A DNA stretch of 64,000 bases, from contig NC_134103.1 of NCBI RefSeq assembly GCF_000715075.1, positions 57,938,230-58,002,229 of the forward strand. The letters run 5' to 3'. Of the stretch, positions 23,698 to 35,328 are shown piece by piece. The position numbers and the translations under genes were made by a program. Each line of letters begins with the position of its first letter. The stretch's first letter is position 1. The notes under the pieces were generated by a model. It saw only the letters and a program-made list of their open reading frames with translations, did no database searches and was not told where the DNA came from. Source of the stretch: Nicotiana tabacum. Its lineage: Eukaryota; Streptophyta; Magnoliopsida; Solanales; Solanaceae.

Positions 23698-26600
23698 TTA
23701 ATAGGTTCTATGAGTCATGAGCAAGTGTCTATTAGAGTCTTGTGGATCGGTATGATGACGTCTATACCTATCTTCGTGAGGCTACAAGGCATTTAGGATA
23801 ATCTTCACATCTTTATTTCCTTATTGTGAGACATTGATTCAGCTTGAAGTGTATCTCCTTGAATTCTTTCCAGTCACTTGTATGCGTATGTGAGCGTTTG
23901 GTATTAGCTGTGCATTGACGGTTTACGATTCCATGGATGAGGTGCGAGATATGTTTTTTGTGTTTTGGTGATGGGCAAGTCTAGAGGATATGAGACCAGG
24001 TTTAGACCGCAGCTTAGGCTCGGTAGTTTCAGTTGTGTGAGCATGTGCTTTTGGACTTATATGTCTAGTAGTGTCTCTTTGAGTGTATTTATGGCTTGGT
24101 GAGTGGTTGGATGGCCATATGAAGAGTATGATGTGACTGTATGATGTGTTCATATGGTTTGAATGTGACGAGAAGAGTTTGCTTGAGATATGAAAAGGAC
24201 TATTGGGTGCTTGATTTTTGACTTGTTGTATTGTTCGGTCTTGAGTTACGAGTGTGTTAGGGATCTTTCAATCGTTCGTATATGAAATGAAGTGTGCTCT
24301 TATGTATTTTTGATGAGTTCAGACTCAGGAAGCTTAACTGATTGCATAGTAGTTGTGGCTGTAAAAAGGTATATAGAGATGTCTGTTTGAGGCTAAGCAG
24401 GTGGGTTATCACCTGCGTGGTAATCTACGGATATATGATCCTTATGAATTTGTGTGGAGAGTTTCTTTTTACCAGTGGATTATAGGTGTTGCAATTTAAT
24501 TTTGGATCGTTTAAGAAAGTTGACTTGACAGTCACGGGGATGAATGCGAGCTTAGCAGATGATTTGAGGTATTTTATGGTTTGAGTTGCATGAGCTTGTG
24601 AAGAATTTAGTTGAATCTCACTGCGGGATTATGGCAGTAATAGAATATAGGTATTGTGAGTTATCGGATGTTTTGTTTATGGCTTTGAGCCAACTGGGGG
24701 AGTCTGCCATCGACGATTTAATTGCATGGTTGTGTGTAATTTTGGTTTCGGTTTGAGGCATACATGTGGATCGGTTATGACTTGCAGAGGTTGGTTTTGA
24801 GGATGACTTAAGGAAGGAAATTTCTGGATGCATAATGTATTTCACCTTATGGATATATGGAAGTATTGGGAATGGTTTAGGGTTGATGTTCATGATGGAT
24901 GTAATGTACTAAGGAAAGAGATCCATTCAGTTGCTTAGGAGTGTGGATTACTTCTTTGGGTGTTATTGTGCCAATGGGGCACATGTCGTTTAGCCCGTTT
25001 GGGCGGAGCAATTGAGATTTGAGCAGAGAGGATAAATCTCGAGAAGGTTCTAAAGAGTTCAAGATTCATATGTGGCATTTGGAGGATTTCCCCGGATTTC
25101 TATATGGCTAAGATCTAATATTTGCATTGGGTGGTGCCGGAACTTGTGGTATTTCTGTATCACTATGAATTCTACATTTTAGTATCAGAAAAGTAAATGA
25201 AACAACTTTAAATTCACAGAAGGTCTCTTTAGAGTGGGTGTCTCGGTTGTGGTTCCTTTGGGGGTGTTTAAGAGGGAATACAACTGCTTATGGGCCTTAG
25301 GGAGATGTGGTTTTATGCTAGGATATCTTGTAGTGAGCTTTGGGTTAAGGATGGTAGTGCATTGGCAAGGAGAAGTGTTAACTTGAAGGCAGTTCGGAAG
25401 GAACTCGGAGAAATATGACTGCTTTGTGGTAGATCATATCAGCATGGTAATGGGTATAATCAGTTCTTTTGGTTCTTATGATGGGGTGAGTCTCTACATG
25501 TGATTTGTGGCAATACTCTTAGGCTTGGTGACCTGCGCGACTTGGATGGGTTCTAGGAATTCAGTTCTGATGACTTGGTTATGTGCAAATAGGTCTCGTA
25601 GAGTTCTCGATGATTTCTACTGCCGCTTGAGATGGATATTATCTACAGGTATGAGGGGTATGTTGCGTGTTGTAATTTTATCCTAGTTGGGATCAAGTGG
25701 AAGGTTTCTAACTGATCGAGTATTTATTCTGCTTATGACTCAGAGTTGATAATGAGATTCTCGTGCTTTTCACATTATGGCATGATAAATGTAGTGCGTA
25801 CTGTGGGATTGAGATTTGCATGTACAATGTGGCAGTTTAGTTTTTTGGGGAAGGTCATGAATTTTAAAAAGCACGGGCAGTTTCATATGTTTAGATGAAC
25901 GCTATAGCTACTTGGTATTGCCTGAGAAGGTACGTATTTCAGAAGGCGCACTGTGTTTTGACTTACGGATGCTTCCTTGGTATTGTGGTACTCGCCTGGT
26001 TGATCGACTGCAAGTATTCAGATTTTTCTTTGTAGCATAAAATAATTATGGAAGTATTTCTCGTTGAATGATTGTGTATGAAGGATGTGTCAGTCACTTG
26101 AGTGGTGGAGTTGGGATTGGCTATGGTGATTCTTGTGTTCTATGGATTTGGAGACTAGGAGTTCTCAGAAGCAGATTGTTTTAGGGTTGCGGACTGTGAA
26201 GATGTGGCCAAAGTTAGCCAGATAGTGGTACGTGTTATGGTAATATAATTGTGGACTTTTGGAGGGCTATTTATCCATTTGGACATGACCGAAGTTGATT
26301 TTGGGGCCCATTGGTAGTCCCAATGAGGATGCGTATTCTACACTGGCTCAGATTCATTGACTCAGAATTGTTAGTGTTGAAGGGTGTGTCATTCGGTTAG
26401 AGTTGAGATTGTTTGTGTTCTGAGATGTTCTATGTTTTACTTTTATACACTACAAGGGGTTGTGATTTGTTTTTTATAGGCACACATGATGTGGTTCTGT
26501 TTGGGCCTCGTAGAGGAATTCGAGCGAGATGGTTATTTAGGGTGTTGAATGATTGATTGCGCCTTGCGTGTGGTTGTTGATATTTGAGAATTGTGACTAG

Positions 26601-27455
26601 AGGTATTTCATATGGACTGGTGTTTGGATAGGGTCGTGCATTATAGTAGAGTTACGTTGGGATATGATCCTTTGTGTTAGATCTGTGTGTCTTTGTTCTA
26701 CTATGTATGATGGGTTCTTAGTATTGCACTTGTGGTGGTATCTGTTGAACTTGTGAGACGGTTCTTCCATTTGAGTCATTTTCCATTTTTGGGTGTATTT
26801 GAATTGTTGCTTATTGGAGCACGGATTGCACGGTTTGTGGCTTGAGGTTGTATTGGTGTGGCATGTCAGTAGAGTAGCTATGTTTGATAAAATAAGGTCA
26901 TTGTACCTAGAATGGATACTATCGGATTTGATTATCGTATGTTTGGAAGAATAATGTCACCAATCAGTTGAGAATTGGGTTGTGGTTCTTATCGGACGAG
27001 AGAATGCTCCATGGCTTGTTGATCTAATGAGTGGTTATGAGTTTCTGCATGTTTTTTTCATCATCGGCAATGCACGAAGGTTTTGAGCGAAGTTTTACTT
27101 TATATGAGGTCCATCACCGGTACCGAGTTTGTTTTGAGCAGCTGCTGTGATTGGAAATTATTGCTACGAGTATATGAGTTATGTGATGTATCATGTAATT
27201 GCATCCTGGGTTGAAGTTATGGCTTGATACAGCTATTTTAGACTTATACAGTATGTAGATGTGAGATTCGGGTCTTGTAAAGAATTTCGGATGTTGGAAG
27301 TTGGGTTCCGAGGTTTATGGGCTAAGGTTGAAGTAAGGATCTTCACTTATATTGTGTTTTTAGGCTATTATAAATTGGGGTGACGTGGAATCACCCCAGG
27401 GTATGTGCATGGTAAGGTTACATAGTGAATTGATGGATTTGGAATGACTCTTGGC
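23698..27455 (+). other. Non-coding internal region of element B
   Basis: No frame longer than about 91 codons and no zinc knuckle, protease, RT or integrase motif on either strand. The first part aligns with F (52477-53149, then 63349-64000: for example 24400-24420 against 63355-63380), and the last part with the reverse complement of A and E. Conservation across four copies with no shared frame points to a family that was already non-coding when it amplified. Confidence 0.75.
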
Positions 27456-27492
27456 ACGTTCGAGGACGAACGTATGTTTAAGTGGGGGAGAA
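27456..27492 (+). promoter_or_regulatory. Hairpin and polypurine tract of element B
   Basis: A perfect seven-pair stem, ACGTTCG and CGAACGT, encloses the loop AGGA (27456-27473). Six bases later comes AAGTGGGGGAGAA, the plus-strand primer, which abuts the 3' LTR at 27493. The hairpin recurs before the tract in C with compensating changes. Confidence 0.85.
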
Positions 27493-30400
27493 TGTAACGA
27501 CCCAGCCAGTCATTTTGAGCATTTGCATTCCGTTTAACTATTTGAAGTCTTGAGTAGCTTCATATGATGTATTATAACTTGTGTGAATTGTCGGTTTTGG
27601 TTTTCAGGTGATTCGGCATTGATTTGGAAGAATAATTCTCAATTAGAAAGCGTAAAGTTGGAAGTGTTGACCAAGTTTGTCTTTTGTGTATTGGACCCCG
27701 GATCGGAGTTTTGAAGGTTTCGTTAGGTCCGGATGGTGATTTTGGACTTCGGCATATGCCCGGATTTACATTTGGATATTTCTAGAAGGTTTCGGCACTA
27801 TTTGGCGAAAGTTGACAATTTGAAGGTTTGGAATGTTCATAAGTTTGACTGGGAGTTGACTTTCATAATATCGGGTTTTGATTGTGGTTTCGAGAATTGG
27901 AATAACTTCGATATGTCATTTGTTACTTGTGTGCAAAATTTGAGGTCATTCCAAGTTGGTTTGATATGGTTCGGCACGAGTTTTGAAAGTTGAAAGTTCA
28001 AAAGTTCATTAAGTTCAATTTGAGGTACGATTCGTGGTTTTGATGTTGTTATGTGTGATTTGAGGCCTCGAGTAGGTCCATGTTATGTTATGGGACTTCT
28101 TGGTATGTTCAAACGAGGTCCTGAGGGGCTCAGGCGTGTTTCGGATTAATTTTGGACCATTTTTCTTCATGTTTTCATTGCTGGTTTCTGATGCGTCAAT
28201 TGTTCTTCGTGATCGCGAAGATGAATATGCGATCGCGTAAGGTAAAGTCCGGAGCTGGGAATTGTTTGCTTGGCATTCGCGAGGTAATGACCGCATTCGC
28301 GTAGTTATGGGAACTTGAGCACCGCATTCGCGAATGGAGAATTGTGGTCGCGTAGTGTTGAGATGGGGCAGCTGGGAGCTGGTGATTTCTCTTCGCGTTC
28401 ACGTTGGGTTGTCCGTGTTCGCAGAGAGTTGGCATCTGTGGTCATTGCGTTTGCATGAGAAGGCTCGCGAATGCGTAGAGTGTTCCAGGGCAGTGTGATT
28501 TTTCTTCTTTGTGATTGCGATGGTATTTCCGCGATCGCGATTCATATATTTGTCTAGTGATTATAAGTACTCTATTTTTGAAGGTTTCGGGCATTTTAGC
28601 ATATTTTGAGCTATGGAGCTCGTATTGAGGCAATTTTCACCACATGGATTGGGGTAAGTGTTTTATACTCGGTTTTGATTATATTCTATGATTCTATCTT
28701 CGTTTTTGGCATTTAATTGATGATTTAAAAATAGAAATTGTGGGTTTTTGTCTAAACTTTCCTAAAGTGAAGTTTTGGGTTTTGAGCATCGATTTGGAAT
28801 CGTATTTGAGTGAAATTAGTATGGTCCTGATCCATGCATAATATCATGAAAAATGGATACAAATTTTTGACTGCTACTTAGTATTGGCAATAGGTCTGAA
28901 AAAGTTGGATTCATAATTGAATGGACTATCGTATTTTGAGAGTTTTGTCGAGTTCCAAGGTGCAAGCCATGTTTGACTTTTTAGTTGACTTTGAGTAAAT
29001 GTGTAAACATTCGACCTTTATCCTTTGGGATTGTTTCCTTTGGCATTATTTGATGTATTTGAGTTTCTTTTGCTTAGTTTCGAGCCGTTCGGAGGTTGTT
29101 ACGCACGGGATAGCATTTCTAAAGTATTGTTTAGCTTGCTCGGTATTGGATTTAGCTTGTTCAAGGTAAGTAACACTTCTAAATTTGGAATTGAGGGTAT
29201 TTACCCCTGTGAAATGTGTTGTTGGTGTTGTGTTGGGTTGACGCATATGCTAGGATATGGGCGTGTGATGTGCACCATGGTAAACATGAACCGGGCTCAT
29301 ATCATATCTTAGCCTATATTTATCATTCATTATTACATCACATGTTATCATTGTTGGGACTGAGTGGTACGAGATATGTGAGCCCTTAAGACTTGAGAGA
29401 TTGATGACTGACGTGGGCCTGAGAGCCGTGTTGTGAGTGTAATTACGGATCGGGATGCACGTCGTAGCAGGCCATACTGGCTTTATATATATTATTATTA
29501 TTATGGATCGAGCTGCACGTCGCAGCATGCTTTATTGACTTTACTATTATTATGGATATGGATCGAGTTGAACGTTGCATCAGGCCTTATTGGCTTTATT
29601 ATTATTATGGATCTGCTGCACGTCGCAGTAGGGCTTATAGGCTTTATATTAGCACCTGGGTAGGATCTGCCCCTCCGGAGTCTGACATACCAGCAGTGAG
29701 AGCATGTACAGTGATATATATACATGTGCTTTGGTGAGGGTCTTATGAGCCAGACACCCATACAGTGCTGAGTGATTGTATGTGTGTGATGAAGTGGGCA
29801 AATGAGACAGACAGCTTGAGTGTGTTGAGGGTGAGAGTACGTGGGGATATCACTATAAAATCATTCATTTGACATGAATACATGGCATGTAGGCATAGAG
29901 ATGCATTTTTCCTCATGCTACACAATATTGTGACATTTATGATTTGACATGTAGGCATGAGATGTATATTCCTTATGCTAGACGATATATGATAAGTGAT
30001 GACTTGACATGCATATTGACATGTAGGCATAGAGATGTACTTTCCGCATGCTATCTGATAATGAAATATTTTATTTGTTGTTGAAAGTTTGGGAAAAATC
30101 ATAGTTTTTCTCACATACTCATATTTTGGTAATTCCGGTGAAAAATTTGGGTTTTTCTGTTATACCTGAAAAACATGTTTATTTTTCTGTAACTGTGAAT
30201 GAGCTGAGCATGAGATCTTTTGAGTTATTACTTGTACTGCTTTCATTATATTGTTACGAGTTATTTTTGGCTATTGGTATTGGACTTTGACCGTTTTTCG
30301 AGCTCGTCACTGCTTTCAACCTAAGGTTAGATTTGTTACATATTGAGTACATGGGGTCAGTTGTACTCATATTACACTTTTGCACCTTGCGAGAAGATTT

Positions 30401-30733
30401 TGGAGTTGATGTTGCTGGCTATAGCGGGAGCTGGCATTGAATATGTACATGCGTTCTGGTTATAGCTGCCTCTTGTTCTTGGTAGCTTTAGATTTATAAA
30501 TATGTTTATGTATATTTCGAACAGATGATGTATTTATTTCATACTAGCTTTGTAAACTCTAAGTCTTAGAAGCTCATAATTTGTACTACCAGTCCTTGGG
30601 TTGTTGTATAAAAGTTCAGTTATTTCATCATTTATCTTCTTAGTAAATCTCATTTGAATTAGATTATTGTTAATTGGATTACCTAGCGGCCGGGTTAGGT
30701 GTCATCACGACTAGTGGATTTTGGGTCGTGATA
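27493..30733 (+). repeat. 3' LTR of element B
   Basis: Starts TGTAACGACCC and ends GGGTCGTGATA, with the same sub-blocks as the 5' LTR: CpG block 28200-28545, TATA-like TATAAGTAC at 28562, 'GGATCG...GCACGTCGCAGCA' array 29443-29650, hairpin at about 30342-30367. It is 3,241 bases; it has lost parts of the array and some flanking sequence. Confidence 0.92.
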
Positions 30734-31480
30734 ACTATGATCAAAGGATCAGCGGGGTCAGTTTTGGAAGGTCGTGGACGGGTCAAACGAGTATGGGGTT
30801 ATCTGAATTGGGTTCAGGGGAATTGCGCCTGGTCATTTGAATCAAATTGATCCACATTTCAGCTTATTATTGGGCTATTTTTCAAAAATATGCAACATTA
30901 AGAGAAATAAATTAATAAAATAGCTAGCAAATATATAAAAATTCTATTTATGCAATTAAATACTTTACAATTGTGGCTTAAGATTATAAAAATATAAAAA
31001 TGCTATTTTGACCTAAATAATATAATTATTATAAACATATAGGCTATTATTTCAAATAATATGTAAATGGTATAAAAATGCAAGTGTAATTATATGAAAT
31101 GATATAAAATATCATGAAATATGCATAAAAATCTTAAAATATAAATAACCATTTTGGACAATTGATCACTCATAAATAAATAAAAGAAAATAGTAAATAA
31201 ATTATTTATCACTTATAAATGCTAGAATCAATTTTTTGAAAAATATTTATAATGTGGATAAAATTATTTTCTTTGTAAATCTTCATGATAATAAATTAAG
31301 AGTACCATAAAGGTAATAAATTGATGTTTAAACATGTCATGGGGTAATAATGAGGGAATATTCAATAAATAATGCTAAAAAAATACATAAAGATACCCTG
31401 CAGCTTATCAGGATATTCATTATAAAATATATCAACCCACAAAGGCTAAATGAAAATCATGTGGGCAAAACTGAGTATCA

Positions 31481-31661
31481 ATACCTTGTAGCTTCTCGAA
31501 GATAGGTATGAACGTCATTATGTTAATTCGCAAGTCTCTATTAGAAATTTTCTCATGACTCGTAGAACCAAATTCCACTGAGGTTGTGATGGCGCCTAAC
31601 CCAACCCGCTAGGTAAGCCAATTAACGTAATGACCCAAAATCTCACCTCATCGTGATGGCA
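31481..31661 (-). other. Junction zone: leader and LTR scraps beside E and D
   Basis: 31481-31567 resembles the leader that precedes the PBS in A and E (TAGCTTCTCGAAGATAGGTATG...CTCATGACTCGTAGAACC). It joins directly to LTR sequence (AACCCGCTAGGTAAGCCAATTAAC, to about 31626), so the PBS and LTR tip are deleted. From about 31627 a second LTR tip begins (ATGACCCAAAATCTCACC...GATGGCA). It is the left tip of E's 3' LTR and continues at 35329 after element D. Confidence 0.6.
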
Positions 31662-31717
31662 TGTCACGACCTCGATTTCCCTCCGTAGGATGTCGTGATG
31701 GCACCTAGTCTTTAAGA

Positions 31718-32140
31718 CTAGGTAAGCCTAACATGCATGCAGAATTTAACTGAGAATTGATAAAAACTTTCAAATATCTCAACAACCATCATATAAAGAA
31801 CTCTGTAACTCAACATAACACAACTCCCCAAAATCCAGCGATAAAAAGTCACAAGCTCTACAAGAAAGTACTGAACCTCTCTATTCAACCCTGCCTGAAT
31901 TAGAGTACTAAACATGCTCATGAATTGGGCGAGAGTCTCCTGAAGTGCGGGGCTAGCAACAGGCGCATCAGGTGCCTGCCCCCCATCTGGAGCTATTGGT
32001 GGCTCCTCAATAGCAGCTCGGGCAGGTACTTTGGCTGCACCACCTGCCCATCCTCGGCCTCTGCCTCGGCCCCGGCCTCTCACTGCTCTAGCAGGGGGCA
32101 CAGGTGTCTGACCGTCAGATCCAGTTGTGCATGTCCTCAC
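31718..32140 (-). pseudogene. Truncated gag of D fused to LTR sequence
   Basis: The ATG at 32138-32140 starts a protein like the N-terminus of G's gag (PVPPARAVRGRGRGRGRG against PVPPARAARGRGRGRG). After about 85 residues the frame crosses the deletion junction near 31885-31895 into LTR-derived codons (REVQYFLVELV...) and ends at 31718, for 140 codons in total. No capsid core or zinc knuckle remains, so it cannot encode a working Gag. The open frame through the LTR part may be chance. Confidence 0.8.
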
Positions 32141-32324
32141 AATCTGTGAGAGAATATAAAGACAGATATTGAGAATTTTGAGGTCAACAAATTCGCACGA
32201 TAAGGAATCAAAGAAGTGAAGCTTTTCCTAAAAGTTCCATAACCTCTCGAAGATAAGCACAGACGTCTCTGTACTGATTTGCGAGACTCTACTAAATGTG
32301 TTTGTGACTCGTAACACTTATGAA

Positions 32325-32342
32325 CCTATAGCTCTAATACCA
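32325..32342 (-). promoter_or_regulatory. Primer-binding site of element D
   Basis: The minus strand reads TGGTATTAGAGCTATAGG, three bases from the LTR end at 32346. It is of tRNA-iMet type with one mismatch in the core. The leader to the gag ATG is 32141-32324. Confidence 0.85.
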
Positions 32343-32345
32343 ACT

Positions 32346-35323
32346 TGTCACGGCCCCAATATCCCTCCGTAGGATATCGTTATAGCACCTAGTATCTAAG
32401 ACTAGGTAAGCCTAACATGCATACAGAATTAATTGAGAATTGATAAAACCTTTCAAATAACTCAACAACTACCATATAAAGAACTTCGTAACTCAACGGA
32501 ACACAACTCACCAAAATCCAGTGATAACAAGTCACAAGCTCTACAAGAAAGTACCGAATCTCTCTATACAACAATGTCTATAAAAGTGAAAGAAAATGAA
32601 ATAGGCTAGCTAGAGGGTGACTCTAAGGCATGCGGACGCCGGCAGGTGTACCTTGAAGTCTCCAAATCTGAACTCGACTCAGTGGTGCCTGGGCTGGTAA
32701 TAGGTACCTGGATCTGCACAAAAGATGTGTAGAAGCATAACATGAGTACACCATAACGGTACTCAATAAGCGCCAAGCCTAACCTTGGTAGAGTAGTGAC
32801 GAGGTCAGGTCAAGGCCCTACTGGAATAAATAAGAAATTGAACATGTATATAATAGTGTAATAATAATAAACAATGAAAAATGAAACAATGAAGAAATAT
32901 ACCAAGAATAGCTACACCGAACTAAGGCAAATAATGCATCACGGAAGAAAACAAGGAATGATATGCCAAGGAAACAAAACAACCAAAACACAAGTGAATT
33001 AGTAAAAAAGTATCAACAAGAATCACTACCGAGGTACCGCCTCATAGTCTCATATCACAAAACAATTTACAATCTTTCCTTATATCACTGCGGGAGCCTT
33101 GCATTTAGTTTTGAAAATTATTTTCCCGAAATAGCTTCCTGCGTTTTAGCCCACCTCATCACACCACGTGGCTTCAAGTAGTTCCACTACTAACAACATG
33201 CGTATCAAGCCCACCTTATCTCATCGCATGCGTTTCAACCCCAATCCTTATACCACCGCATGCGTATCAATATCACAACGTATCACAAATCGTACCTCAA
33301 GTGCCCAATATCACAACTTGCAAAAGACGTCAACAATAATGGTGTTTCCACAATAAATAACCCATGGTTCAACCACAATATGCACAAGAGTCTCAACAAT
33401 AACAACCGGAAGTGAATAACTCAAAAAAAATAGTATCACAACTTTACAACTTTGCCTCAATGTGAATCACGACCTTTATAACTCAATATCAATTTCAACA
33501 ATAAGATATTCCAAGAAATAACAATTTTAAGTAAGGAACTCACCAGTTAAATAATGAATAAGGAATAGAGAAAAAAACAATTTCAACTAGGCATGTAAAA
33601 GCAATTAACAAGTAAGAAATAAGACAAGTAAAGCATGTAAAGATAGACTAGTGATGATGAATATAACATATTATGATAACTCAATTAAAGGCGTGAAAGA
33701 AATCTACATAGTTAGAACCGGTCTTTTACCATGTTTAGCCCGTGTACCCACTCGTCACCTTGCGTATACGGCTTCCATTTATCACAATTAACACAAAACA
33801 ACACCAATCCTAAGGGGCAATTCCCCCACACAAAGTTAGGCAAGACACTTACCTCAAAACACGCTAACCCAATCCACTAGTAAGCCTTCCCTCGATTATC
33901 CAAATATAAAATTTGGATCTAGCCAAAATAACTTCATACTATAAATATAAAATATAGGAATCTATTCCGAACAATAAAGTTGCAATCTTTAACAAGAAAT
34001 AAAAAGTCAACTCCGGGCTCGCATCTCGGAATCTGACCAAAATTACAAAATCCAAACTCACATTCGATAACGAATCCAACCATACAATAATTACTCAAAT
34101 CCGACCTCAAATCACCTTTCAAATCTCCAAATTTTAGTCAAAGAAGTTTTCACAATTTTTTCCCAAATTTCCAACGCAAATCACTAATTAAATAATGAAA
34201 ATAACAATGGATTCATGTAATATAGTCAAAGTCGGGTTAGAATCACTTACTCCGATGATTTTATTGAAAATCCCTCAAACTCTCGCCACAAACCGAGCTC
34301 TCTAGGTCCAAAAAATAAAAATGAGATGAAAGCCTTGACCTAAGCCCTTTTCTGCCCAGCGATTTTGCATCTGCGAACCCACAGCCGCACCTGCGGAATT
34401 TCCATTGCAGGTGCGGTCCTCACTAAGGTCCAGCACTCTCCGCTTCTGCGGACAAAATACGCATATGCGCTTCTGCTCCTACGGACATAGGGGCGCTTCT
34501 GTGCACGCGCTCCTGCGGATAATGTCTGGTTCTACGATAATAGACCAAGTTGGCCTGGTCCGAATCTACGACCAGCTCCTCTGCACCTGCGGACTAGCAG
34601 ATGCAGAAATCACCTCGCACCTACGATCCCAGCCAAGCTCACTCAAGGCCACTTCTCTGATCAACCTCATGCACCTACGTGTCTGTACCTGCAGCCAATC
34701 CCTCCACAGGTGCGATGACACCAGAACACCAGCAGGTTCAGCAATCCATCAAGTCCAAGATTGTTTCGGGTTCAATCTGAATCACACCCGAGGCCCCGGG
34801 ACCCCATCCGAATATACCAACAAGTTCCAAAACGCATAACGGACCTACTCGAGGCAAAAAATCACATCAAACAACATCGATTCTTCGAATCGCAACCCAA
34901 TTCAAGCCTATTGAAACTATGAACACCCGACTTCCAAACCTAACGCCGAATCACACCAAAAGAACTCTGAATGATCTTAAATTTTGCACATAAGTCATAA
35001 ATGACATGAAGGACCTTTCCAACTTCCGGAATCGGAATCCGACCCCGATATCAATAAAGTTAACTCCCTGTCAAACTTCACAACCTTCCAAACCTTCAAC
35101 TTTCTAACTTTCGCCAATTCAAGCTGAAACAACCTACGGACCTCCAAATCAACATCCGGACAGGCTCCTAAGTCCAAAATACCATCCGGAGCTATTGGAA
35201 CCGTCAAAACTTCATTCCGGAGTCGTCTACACAAAAGTCAAACTATGGTCAACTCTTTTAACTTAAGCCTCCAACTTAGGGATCAGGGCTAAAATACTCA
35301 AAACAATCGGCCGGGTCGTTACA
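32346..35323 (-). repeat. 5' LTR of element D
   Basis: Plus-strand edges TGTCACGGCCCC and CCGGGTCGTTACA. It contains a CACCTGCGG-type CpG block (34370-34730) and a hairpin TGAGTAC...GTACTCA at 32743-32765 with a loop different from A, B and E. It aligns with the LTR of G, so D and G belong to one coding subfamily. Length is 2,978 bases. Confidence 0.9.
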
Positions 35324-35328
35324 TGGCA

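Larger units (their letters stand above)
20262..30733 (+). mobile_element. Element B: complete non-autonomous LTR retrotransposon (10.5 kb)
   Basis: LTRs 20262-23676 and 27493-30733, PBS at 23680, polypurine tract ending at 27492, and exact flanking duplications ACTAT (20257-20261 and 30734-30738). It lies inside the Ogre LTR. The 3.8-kb internal region has no recognisable gag or pol in any frame. Both LTRs end in TGATA rather than TGACA, so the ends are TG...TA. This is the best preserved copy of the family that also includes A, E and F. Confidence 0.94.
14639..31480 (-). repeat. Ogre-type 5' LTR, interrupted by S1 and B
   Basis: The pieces are 14639 to about 16864, 18858-20261 and 30739-31480. 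The plus-strand edges TGCTGTCGTGCCCC and ACTGAGTATCA are the complement of TGATACTCAGT...CGACAGCA, a TG...CA pair. Near the PBS end is the segment GAGAGTCGCCACCTAA then GGTGCGTTAGGGCACC, typical of Solanaceae Ogre LTRs as I recall them. About 15400-16230 carries many spaced copies of 'CCTATAGGCATGATTTCTAAGTG'-like words. The last piece (30890-31400) is very AT-rich. Net length is about 4.4 kb, which fits Ogre LTRs. The other LTR is not in the window. No gene is seen. Confidence 0.72.
31662..35323 (-). mobile_element. Element D: internally deleted Tekay-type retrotransposon
   Basis: Exact duplications TGGCA (31657-31661 and 35324-35328) flank a 3.66-kb unit. From right to left it holds a full 5' LTR (32346-35323), PBS, leader, the first 85 codons or so of gag, and then only the last 230 bases of a 3' LTR (31662 to about 31890). 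The rest of gag, all of pol, the polypurine tract and most of the 3' LTR are gone. It inserted into the 3' LTR of E. Confidence 0.88.

Noticed and set aside
34405..34839. 144-codon plus-strand frame
   Set aside because: Same cause: the CpG block of D's LTR, antisense to the element. No motif.
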